Assembly: GCF_004336635.1 (NCBI RefSeq)
Contig: NZ_SJXH01000025.1
Coordinates: 1 to 51,001 of the forward strand
Length of the DNA stretch: 51,001 bases
Direction: 5' to 3'
DNA from: Acinetobacter sp. ANC 4862
GTDB taxonomy: Bacteria > Pseudomonadota > Gammaproteobacteria > Pseudomonadales > Moraxellaceae
How positions within the stretch are numbered: the first letter of the stretch is position 1; every line of letters begins with the position of its first letter. The notes below the pieces were generated by a model. It saw only the letters and a program-made list of their open reading frames with translations. It was not told the origin of the DNA and did no database searches. Position numbers and translations under genes: made by a program. Shown here one piece after another: positions 44,749 through 51,001 of this stretch.

Positions 44749-46089
44749 CTAACCAATTTGAATATCTGCCGGTGGGTGTTTTAAGCGACTCTTTTTAGGT
44801 GTGGCAATCAGATAAGCCAAAGTCAGTGGTCCCAAACGACCAGCAAACATCAGTAAGATTAAAGCAATCAAGCTTGCAGGTTGAAGTTCACTGGTCACCC
44901 CACGGGACAAGCCTACGGTACAGGCGGCTGAAACCGCTTCAAACAGTAAATCCAGAAAGTCTTTTTCTGGTTCTAAAATGAGCAGGCTAAAAAATCCAAA
45001 AAAGATTAATATGGCTGTGATTGAAACAACGGCTAAAGCTTTAAATGAGGTGGCCTTGGAAACGGAATGATTAAATACGCGCAATTCTTCAGAACGGCGT
45101 AAAAAAGTGATCACACTTAAAACCACAATAATAAAGGTACCAACTTTAATGCCACCCGCAGTACTTAATGAACCACCGCCAATAAACATCAGGATCATGG
45201 TGACTAGGGTTGAAGCATCGGTCATGTTGGACATATCCAAGCTGTTAAAACCTGATGAACGTGGAACGGTGGCATGGAACCAGGAATTTAGAGCTTGATC
45301 ACCCAGACTCATGCTGGAAAGTGTTAGCGGATTGTTTGCTTCTAATGCCCAAATGACGATAAAGGCAACCAGGTTTAACCCTGCAATGGTGGAGAGTATT
45401 AATTTGCTATTGGTGCTTAATTTTTTCCAGCGATGGGCACGTTTAATATCCATGAGTACCACAAAGCCGATTCCACCAATAATGTAAAGCATGCTAATGG
45501 TAAAGGTAATCAGGTAATGGTCTGCAAAACTCATCAGACTATTGGGAAAAAGTGAAAAACCACCGTTATTAAAAGCAGAAACACTGTAAAAAGCGGCATA
45601 GAAAAATGCACGGGTAAAATCATATTCCTGCATCCAGGCAATGGTGAGAATAACTGTACCGACTGCTTCAAAAAATAAGGAATATAAAAGCACGCCTTTA
45701 ATGGTGAAAGATACTCGGGCTAGACTGGTTTGACCAATGGTTTCCTGCGCCATGACCTGTTGTTTTAATTTGAGGTTGGAAGACAGGCTTAATGCAGCAA
45801 GGATGGCAAAAGTCATAAAACCTAAGCCACCAATCTGCAGCAAAAGCATAATCACGATTTGACCAAAAGTGGTATAGGCTTCCCCGACATTGACCACGGA
45901 AAGACCGGTAATGGTCACGGCAGAGGTGGAGGTAAACAGGGCATTGAGCCAGCTTAATTCTCCATGATGTGAAATGGGAAGTTTAAGTAATAAGGTGCCT
46001 GCAAAAATAAAACTTAAGAACCCCAAGGCAAGTAAGCTGGGAGGGCTCAGATTGACGGTATGATGCTTTTTATTTTGCGCTTGATTCAT
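44749..46089 (-). CDS. ktrB: KtrB-type potassium channel subunit (Trk/Ktr family)
   Basis: A 446-residue inner-membrane K+ uptake subunit with four M1-P-M2 repeats. Filter segments with the conserved Gly are visible in TSTSAVTITGLSV, SVSAFNNGGFSLF, GGGSLSTAGGIKVGTF and SAACTVGLSRGV, matching KtrB more than TrkH in length. It starts three bases after the ktrA stop, so translation is coupled. Ktr systems import K+ driven by Na+ or membrane potential and are gated by the RCK subunit KtrA. Confidence 0.93.
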   Translation of the reverse strand: MNQAQNKKHHTVNLSPPSLLALGFLSFIFAGTLLLKLPISHHGELSWLNALFTSTSAVTITGLSVVNVGEAYTTFGQIVIMLLLQIGGLGFMTFAILAALSLSSNLKLKQQVMAQETIGQTSLARVSFTIKGVLLYSLFFEAVGTVILTIAWMQEYDFTRAFFYAAFYSVSAFNNGGFSLFPNSLMSFADHYLITFTISMLYIIGGIGFVVLMDIKRAHRWKKLSTNSKLILSTIAGLNLVAFIVIWALEANNPLTLSSMSLGDQALNSWFHATVPRSSGFNSLDMSNMTDASTLVTMILMFIGGGSLSTAGGIKVGTFIIVVLSVITFLRRSEELRVFNHSVSKATSFKALAVVSITAILIFFGFFSLLILEPEKDFLDLLFEAVSAACTVGLSRGVTSELQPASLIALILLMFAGRLGPLTLAYLIATPKKSRLKHPPADIQIG

Positions 46090-46092
46090 ATT

Positions 46093-46743
46093 TTATTTAA
46101 ACCTGGCAGACAGTTTTCGTAAGGGTTCAAGTTCACCTTCAACCACTAAGATATCACCTTCTTGCAGGATTAAATTGGGATCAATGCTATATGAAATTTC
46201 CTTGCCGCGTTTATGCAGAATCGTTTTAATTCCTGAGCCATGATCCATAAGGTGATTGAAGCGCTCACCCTTTTGATTTGCCTTGATTTCAATTTTAACG
46301 ATGAAATGATTGTCTTCTATACCCATATAACGACTAACCATCGGGTAGCTTAAAGACTGGGCCACGCGGGTACCCATATCCTCTTCGGGATGGATGATTT
46401 TATTCACGCCGAGATGGGTCAAAATCATGTGATGGGCTTGGGATTTAGCCTTGGCCCAAATCTTGTTTATCCCCATGTTTTTCAGATGCAGGACACATAA
46501 AATACTGGATTCAATGTCCTCACCAATCGCCACCACAACGGCTTCACAGTTTTGAATATTGAGTTCTTTGAGTACATGTTCATCGGTGGCATCTGCAATC
46601 ACGGCATGGGTGATTTGATCTGAAATGCTTTCAACATTTTTTTTGTTGTTGTCGATCCCAATCACATCGTGATTTAAGTTCACCAGTTGGGTGGCAACAG
46701 TGGCACCAAAACTACCTAAACCAATGACTGTAAATAGTGCCAT
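46093..46743 (-). CDS. ktrA: KtrA-type RCK regulatory subunit
   Basis: A 216-residue cytoplasmic ring protein that gates KtrB in response to ATP/ADP and c-di-AMP-like or NAD ligands. The RCK_N Rossmann motif is FTVIGLGSFGATVA, with the nucleotide-ribose Asp in VIGIDNNKKNVE and ADATDEHVLKEL. The RCK_C domain covers roughly residues 135-216 (FIVKIEIKANQKGERFNHLM to ILVVEGELEPLRKL). AAGGA lies nine bases before the ATG. It is the first gene of the ktrAB operon. Confidence 0.93.
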   Translation of the reverse strand: MALFTVIGLGSFGATVATQLVNLNHDVIGIDNNKKNVESISDQITHAVIADATDEHVLKELNIQNCEAVVVAIGEDIESSILCVLHLKNMGINKIWAKAKSQAHHMILTHLGVNKIIHPEEDMGTRVAQSLSYPMVSRYMGIEDNHFIVKIEIKANQKGERFNHLMDHGSGIKTILHKRGKEISYSIDPNLILQEGDILVVEGELEPLRKLSARFK

Positions 46744-47068
46744 TCAGCGTATTCCTTATCCATTTTTATGTGGTTTTGATTCATGAAATGTATGTAAATA
46801 TAAACTCATTTTATAATTTTATTATTCATTCAGCTATCAGGCTTACAAAATTATATATAACAAAGGCTTATTTCTAAGACGAGATAATGAGATGCAGACA
46901 GCATTAATATGCAAAATTTTATAAATGATTGAATTTTTACTGCTTAATCATTTGAGGAGATTTTGAGGCTATAAAAGAATGATTGTGCTCATTGCATAAC
47001 GTCACAAAACCTTCAAAAAAACTGTATATCATTCTTCATATAATTTTCTATTTATATAGTGAATTAAA
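46744..47068. other. AT-rich divergent intergenic region
   Basis: About 325 bp of strongly AT-rich sequence between ktrA and a hypothetical gene, holding both divergent promoters. I saw no RNA gene or clear operator. A GAGGAG at about 46952-46957 is not placed before a useful start codon. Confidence 0.4.
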
Positions 47069-47614
47069 ATGGATGATAAAAAGATCTTTAAGATATTGCA
47101 GGGATGGTTTCCGCTGCTGGAACAACGAGAAATCCCAAAGAAGAAACACAGGCATTTCTTTCAGCAATTTCTGGAGTGGATGGCAGCTGAAAAAGTAGCT
47201 AACCATTTCCAGGCTTATTTAATGTCTATTGATTCTGAAAACCCTCATGAGAATGGGCTGGAGCGATGTGCTATTTTGCAGCACATGAATATTGATATGG
47301 GTTTAACCCAGCAGAAAATTCGTAAAAGAACCATGCCTTTATATGAGCATTATAAGAAGCATAAAGAGACCATTGGGAAATACTACAATGTGAATGCGCA
47401 AGCTTTTGATATTGTTTTTGAAGAAATTTATGCTCTGCTAAAGTCGCAAAATTTAGAATTATTAATCATTTATGCAGAGGCGGCTTATTGGATGGCAGTT
47501 CCTAAAGAGGATGTTGAAATCCATAAATTCTGTAAGTCTTTCTCGAAGCAATTTAAGGATGACGCGATCTGTATAGAACACTATATAAAACTGGACTGTT
47601 TAAGATCAACCTAA
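47069..47614 (+). CDS. Hypothetical protein, 181 aa
   Basis: I do not recognise this protein. It is predicted all-helical and soluble, rich in Lys, Glu and aromatic residues (QFLEWMAAEKVANHFQAYLM, MPLYEHYKKHKETIGKYYNV, FEEIYALLKSQNLELLIIYA). No motif stands out. The start ATG lacks a Shine-Dalgarno sequence, and an AT-rich leader precedes it. The end is supported by a bidirectional terminator starting four bases after the stop. It sits alone between the divergent ktrAB and convergent ilvA, and could be an accessory gene. Confidence 0.7.
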   Translation: MDDKKIFKILQGWFPLLEQREIPKKKHRHFFQQFLEWMAAEKVANHFQAYLMSIDSENPHENGLERCAILQHMNIDMGLTQQKIRKRTMPLYEHYKKHKETIGKYYNVNAQAFDIVFEEIYALLKSQNLELLIIYAEAAYWMAVPKEDVEIHKFCKSFSKQFKDDAICIEHYIKLDCLRST

Positions 47615-47617
47615 AAC

Positions 47618-47647
47618 AAAAAAGAGCCATTTGCAGGCTCTTTTTTG
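47618..47647. terminator. Bidirectional terminator between the orphan gene and ilvA
   Basis: AAAGAGCC at 47621-47628, loop ATTTGCA, GGCTCTTT at 47636-47643, with A and T runs on both sides. Confidence 0.9.
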
Positions 47648-47658
47648 ATGTCTGAGTG

Positions 47659-49197
47659 TTATTTTAGGAAACGTTGATACCCTAGATTATTGGTGATTTC
47701 AGCATATGGATAAGTAATACTTTCCAATGTTTCGATTAAACCATCTGGATTCTGTTTCGCGTCGCTTGCTTCTAAGCCAACCAGTACACGACCTTCCGCT
47801 GCACCGTGGTTGCGGTAGTGGAATAGGGTAATGTTATGCGTTGGACCTAGGCGTTCCAAGAAAGTCAGTAATGCGCCTGGACGTTCCGGGAACTCGACAC
47901 GGAATAGGCGTTCATTTTCGATATCCGCATGACCACCAACTAGATAACGGATATGCAGTTTTGCCACTTCATCATCAGACAAGTCATCAACATCATATTG
48001 CGTTGTCAAGGTGTCATAAATGTCGTGACGTTCTTTTTCGCCACCTTTCAAGCTAATGCCGACAAACACTTGAGCAGCACTAGAAGAGCTGGCACGGTAG
48101 TTGAATTCAGTGATGTTGCGACCTTGCAAGGCGCGGCAGAAGTTCAGGAATGAACCTTTTTCTTCTGGAATGGTGACTGCAAAAATGGCTTCTTTACGTT
48201 CACCCAGTTCGGTACGTTCAGCAATATAACGTAGACGATCAAAGTTCATGTTGGCACCACAAACAATCGACACCATGTTTTTATTTTCTAAACCATGTTC
48301 AGCGACATATTTTTTGATCCCTGCAAGTGCCATTGCACCAGAAGGTTCAACAATGCTTCTGCATTCGTCATAGGTATCTTTAATGGCTGCACAGATTTCA
48401 TCGGTGTTGACCAAGACGACGTCACGCTCAACAATTGGACCTGAGTTGTCTGATTTTTGCAGGCGAATCACGTCAAATGGTTTTGCACCAATTTGTGCAA
48501 CAGCAGTACCATCAGCAAATAAACCTACAGAGGGCAAAATCACGCGTTCATTGGCTTCAAAGGCTGCTTTTAAACATGCTGACTCATCATATTCCACAGG
48601 AATGACTTTTACATGTGGAGCGACATCACCTAAGTAAGCAGCAACACCGGCAATTAAACCGCCACCGCCGACAGCAACAAATACATATTCCACATCACGC
48701 CATTGACGCAAGATTTCATTGGCAATAGTACCTTGACCCGCCATCACCAGTTCATCGTCATAAGGCGGAATGAAAGTCATGCCTTCTTCGGTTGCACGTT
48801 GAATAGCATATTTGTTGGCAACATCGAAAGAATCGCCATGCAAAACCACTTCACCACCCAAACGTTTTACCGCCTGGACTTTAATGTCGGGTGTGGTTTT
48901 TGGCATCACAATAATGGCGCGAATTCCCAGTTTTTGACCAGATAGCGCCACACCTTGTGCATGGTTACCTGCTGAAGCCGTAATAACGCCACGTTCCAAC
49001 TGAGATTTCGGTAGTTGACTAATACGGTTATAAGCACCGCGTAGTTTAAAGGAAAAGACAGGTTGTAAATCTTCGCGTTTAAAGCGAATGTTGTTGTTTA
49101 GCTTTTCACTAATTCGTGGCGCTGCTTCGAGTGGAGTTTCGATTGCAACGTCATACACCGTTGCTTGTAATATTTGTCGAACCAAACGAGACAGCAT
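47659..49197 (-). CDS. ilvA: Biosynthetic threonine ammonia-lyase (threonine deaminase)
   Basis: First step of isoleucine synthesis, threonine to 2-oxobutyrate. At 512 residues it matches E. coli IlvA (514), the long allosteric form. The PLP lysine is in FSFKLRGAYNRI. The phosphate-binding glycines are in VAVGGGGLIAGVAAYLG, and SAGNHAQGVALSG binds the substrate carboxylate. Two C-terminal ACT-like domains (ERKEAIFAVTIPEEKGSFLN and RLFRVEFPERPGALLTFLER) bind isoleucine and valine. It is divergent from rpiA across 107 bp. Confidence 0.96.
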   Translation of the reverse strand: MLSRLVRQILQATVYDVAIETPLEAAPRISEKLNNNIRFKREDLQPVFSFKLRGAYNRISQLPKSQLERGVITASAGNHAQGVALSGQKLGIRAIIVMPKTTPDIKVQAVKRLGGEVVLHGDSFDVANKYAIQRATEEGMTFIPPYDDELVMAGQGTIANEILRQWRDVEYVFVAVGGGGLIAGVAAYLGDVAPHVKVIPVEYDESACLKAAFEANERVILPSVGLFADGTAVAQIGAKPFDVIRLQKSDNSGPIVERDVVLVNTDEICAAIKDTYDECRSIVEPSGAMALAGIKKYVAEHGLENKNMVSIVCGANMNFDRLRYIAERTELGERKEAIFAVTIPEEKGSFLNFCRALQGRNITEFNYRASSSSAAQVFVGISLKGGEKERHDIYDTLTTQYDVDDLSDDEVAKLHIRYLVGGHADIENERLFRVEFPERPGALLTFLERLGPTHNITLFHYRNHGAAEGRVLVGLEASDAKQNPDGLIETLESITYPYAEITNNLGYQRFLK

Positions 49198-49304
49198 GTT
49201 AATTTTCCATCTAACAGTTTAAAATAGGCCTTTATTGTAACAAACCCCTGTACATTTGGGCTGAATAATCAGCAACAAATGTCAAAAAATAGTTGAGCCA
49301 AGTT

Positions 49305-49976
49305 ATGAGTCTGTATGCGACCCAAGATGAAAAGAAACAAGCTGCTGCGAAAGCGGCTTTAAAGCACTTGCCTAAAGGCGGGATTTTGGGTGTAGGTACA
49401 GGAAGTACTGTGAACTTCCTCATTGAATTATTACCAGAATTGCAATTGGAAGCTGCTGTGGCAAGTTCTGAAGCAACAGCACAGCGTCTTAAAAAATTAG
49501 GCATTGAAGTGGTCGACATGAACTCTGTAGGCGGTTTGGACGCTTATGTAGATGGTGCAGATGAAATTGACCGTCATATGCATATGATTAAAGGTGGCGG
49601 TGCAGCATTAACACGTGAAAAAATTGTCGCTTCAATTGCGAAAAAATTCGTGTGTATCGTTGATGATTCTAAATGGGTTGAACAATTGGGTCATGATTTC
49701 CCACTGCCTGTAGAAGTGATTCCAATGGCGCGTTCTGCGGTGGCACGTAAAATTGTAAGCTTGGGTGGCGATCCGGTTTACCGTGAAGGCGTAGTTACTG
49801 ATAACGGTAACGTGATTTTAGATGTGCATAACTTTAATATCTTGAATGCGCTTGAACTTGAAAAAACCCTGAATAACATTCCGGGTGTAGTGTGTAACGG
49901 TATTTTTGCATTGAACAAAGCGGATATCGCAATTGTTGCAACGGATAATGGTATTGAAGAGCGTACTGCTGTTTAA
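49305..49976 (+). CDS. rpiA: Ribose-5-phosphate isomerase A
   Basis: Interconverts ribose-5-phosphate and ribulose-5-phosphate in the pentose phosphate pathway. From ATG 49305 it is 223 residues (E. coli 219). Motifs are [46 protein letters not shown] with the following LTREKI (catalytic Asp and Lys), and the closing [19 protein letters not shown]. An upstream in-frame TTG at 49293 would add four residues. A palindromic repeat begins directly after its stop codon. Confidence 0.96.
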   Translation: MSLYATQDEKKQAAAKAALKHLPKGGILGVGTGSTVNFLIELLPELQLEAAVASSEATAQRLKKLGIEVVDMNSVGGLDAYVDGADEIDRHMHMIKGGGAALTREKIVASIAKKFVCIVDDSKWVEQLGHDFPLPVEVIPMARSAVARKIVSLGGDPVYREGVVTDNGNVILDVHNFNILNALELEKTLNNIPGVVCNGIFALNKADIAIVATDNGIEERTAV

Positions 49977-50097
49977 GAAATCCTCCCTGACCCTCCTTTT
50001 TCAAAGGAGGGGAAAGTCTGTAATTTAATAAGGCTCCTCGAAACTTTTAAAAGCTTGAACTTCCCGCTTTATCAAAGGGGGATCGAGGGGTATTAAA
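49977..50097. repeat. Two-armed palindromic intergenic repeat (MITE/REP-like), copy 2
   Basis: The left arm, AAATCCTCCCTGACCCTCC with a CTTTTTCAAAG turn and GGAGGGG, begins right after the rpiA stop codon. The right arm, inverted, ends before 50097 (on the opposite strand AATACCCCTCGATCCCCC with a TTTGATAAAG turn and CGGGAAGTT). Between the arms is an AT-rich core containing AACTTTT, a heptamer whose copy also lies in the core of the first element when that is read on the minus strand. It fills the gap to the YgjP-like gene. Confidence 0.75.
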
Positions 50098-50116
50098 ATA
50101 ACGATTAAATATAAAA

Positions 50117-50791
50117 ATGACCCTAAACGACCTACCTGAAATCAAAATTGTCCGTCATGCGCGAGCGAAGAATTTACGTTTACGTGTTGAGCCGACTCAG
50201 ATCCGTTTAACTGCACCCGTACTTTGCAGCAAACGACAAATTCAAAATTTTATAGATCATTCTGAGCAATGGCTCATTCAAACTTGGCAGAAACAGCAAG
50301 AAAAAATTGTTCAAATAGACAAAACTTTACCGAATGAATTACAGCTGTTTAATTTGGATCAACCTTTACAAATCATGTATCAAAGCCAAAAGCATGGTTT
50401 TATTTTTGATGGTGAAAATTTAAAACTTTTGATCAGTGATCGTCAGCCTGAACAATATTTAAAAGCGTTTGTAATAGCCTATGCAAAGCAGCATCTTCCG
50501 CTTTATTTGGGGGATGTGAGCCAAGAAAGTAATTTGAGTTTTGGCAAATGTGCGATTCGTCAGCCTAAAACACGATGGGGAAGTTGTACATCGAAGCATG
50601 ACATTATGTTGAATAGCGGCTTGGTGCTATTTCCTGAAAAGATTACCCGGTATGTTTGTGTGCATGAGCTGGCACATACCAAGCACTTTGATCATAGCCC
50701 ACATTTTTGGGCGGAAGTTCACAAGCATGATGCCAATTTTCAACAGCATCGGAAATTATTAAAAAGTACGCCAATGCCATATTGGTGGTGA
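50117..50791 (+). CDS. YgjP-like (M48-type, DUF45) zinc metalloprotease
   Basis: A 224-residue protein. The zinc motif HELAH is at residues 183-187 in VCVHELAHTKHFDHSPHFWA, with a further His a little downstream. Before it is the family hallmark RWGSCTSKHDIMLNSGLVLF. The N-terminal half is a beta-rich domain beginning IKIVRHARAKNLRLRVEPTQ. It is a cytoplasmic peptidase-like protein with unknown substrate. No Shine-Dalgarno was seen before the ATG. It follows the repeat on the same strand as rpiA and is followed about 54 bp later by an IS element. Confidence 0.9.
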   Translation: MTLNDLPEIKIVRHARAKNLRLRVEPTQIRLTAPVLCSKRQIQNFIDHSEQWLIQTWQKQQEKIVQIDKTLPNELQLFNLDQPLQIMYQSQKHGFIFDGENLKLLISDRQPEQYLKAFVIAYAKQHLPLYLGDVSQESNLSFGKCAIRQPKTRWGSCTSKHDIMLNSGLVLFPEKITRYVCVHELAHTKHFDHSPHFWAEVHKHDANFQQHRKLLKSTPMPYWW

Positions 50792-50845
50792 AGATAAAGA
50801 GCCACTTAATGAAACGAATGTCTATTACGATTCATTGGTTAGCTA

Positions 50846-51001
50846 GGGCCTGTCATTAATTAGCTTGAGAAAATCTAACCTGTCCTCATTATTTTTTCAT
50901 GACTAAACGCTATGCATTAAGAGATGATCAGTGGGAACAGATTAAGGATCTGTTGCCCGGACGAGCGAGTACTGTTGGAGTAACTGCCAAAGACAACAGG
51001 C
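50846..51001 (+). mobile_element. IS5-family insertion sequence, left end (truncated by window edge)
   Basis: The sequence GGGCCTGTCATTAATT starting near 50846 has the form of the terminal repeat of IS5-family (IS427-like) elements common in Acinetobacter. CTAG, a usual target of this group, straddles the junction at 50843-50846. The transposase gene begins 53 bases inside. The other end lies beyond the window. Confidence 0.7.
50899..51001 (+). CDS. IS5-family transposase, N-terminal fragment (runs off the window)
   Basis: The 34 visible residues read [20 protein letters not shown] and continue through [14 protein letters not shown]. This is the standard start of IS5/IS427-group DDE transposases in Acinetobacter (helix-turn-helix-like N terminus, DUF4096 type). 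The catalytic Asp-Asp-Glu residues lie outside the window. Whether the gene is intact, or split by the programmed frameshift usual in this group, cannot be judged. Confidence 0.88.
   Translation, partial: MTKRYALRDDQWEQIKDLLPGRASTVGVTAKDNR

Noticed and set aside
1..51001. tRNA, rRNA, tmRNA, RNase P RNA or prophage
   Set aside because: No cloverleaf arms with the conserved T-loop, no conserved rRNA segments and no phage structural genes were recognised on reading; an explicit tRNAscan/Rfam scan was not possible.

Overview
The window looks like a core chromosomal segment of an Acinetobacter (Moraxellaceae, Gammaproteobacteria). The DNA is AT-rich, roughly 40% GC by eye. The proteins resemble gammaproteobacterial families, with Acinetobacter-type features: a PutA without the ribbon-helix-helix DNA-binding domain, a divergent Lrp-type regulator beside it, the order iscR-iscS-iscU-iscA-hscB-hscA-fdx, and a two-armed palindromic intergenic repeat of a kind I recall as common in this family. 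The genus is an inference from these protein and repeat features. No rRNA, tRNA, CRISPR array or prophage was recognised.

Layout. 1-4.0 kb: nitroreductase, HpaI-type aldolase, a hypothetical protein, then ppiB-lpxH with an intervening repeat. 4.1-10.1 kb: glnS followed by mostly single-gene units (SRPBCC protein, LRAT-fold protein, secreted phosphodiester-glycosidase-like protein, FadL-family porin, small Cys-containing protein). 10.3-20.1 kb: trmA, then an amino-acid catabolism block (putA, divergent Lrp/AsnC regulator, putP, aspA) that would import proline, oxidise it to glutamate and deaminate aspartate. 20.2-25.9 kb: mfd, a HIT protein and a membrane class III adenylate cyclase. 25.9-31.4 kb: the complete ISC iron-sulfur assembly operon on the minus strand, with a clear promoter overlapped by an IscR-type operator. 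31.4-35.2 kb: an SCP2/UbiJ-like membrane protein, a phasin, hupB and ppiD. 35.2-40.1 kb: DUF2797, a small conserved protein, DUF937, a YqiJ-like protein, a Rieske ferredoxin translationally coupled to a PfkB/adenosine kinase, and a GNAT enzyme. 40.5-44.7 kb: M16C metalloprotease and outer-membrane phospholipase A. 44.7-50.8 kb: ktrAB potassium uptake, an orphan hypothetical, ilvA, rpiA and a YgjP-like metalloprotease. From about 50.85 kb an IS5-family insertion sequence enters and is cut by the window edge.

I looked for an undescribed multi-gene system and did not find one that the sequence supports. Most of the window is housekeeping. The least explained items are the two copies of a two-armed palindromic repeat, each placed directly after a stop codon between co-directional genes (3368-3489 and 49977-50097); hairpins inside the isc operon; a 476-bp gene-free stretch with a terminator-like hairpin (40086-40561); the orphan protein at 47069-47614; and several membrane or secreted proteins of unknown role. 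Many intrinsic terminators and a few start-site choices are given individually. All calls rest on reading the sequence and recalled family knowledge; no database search was run.
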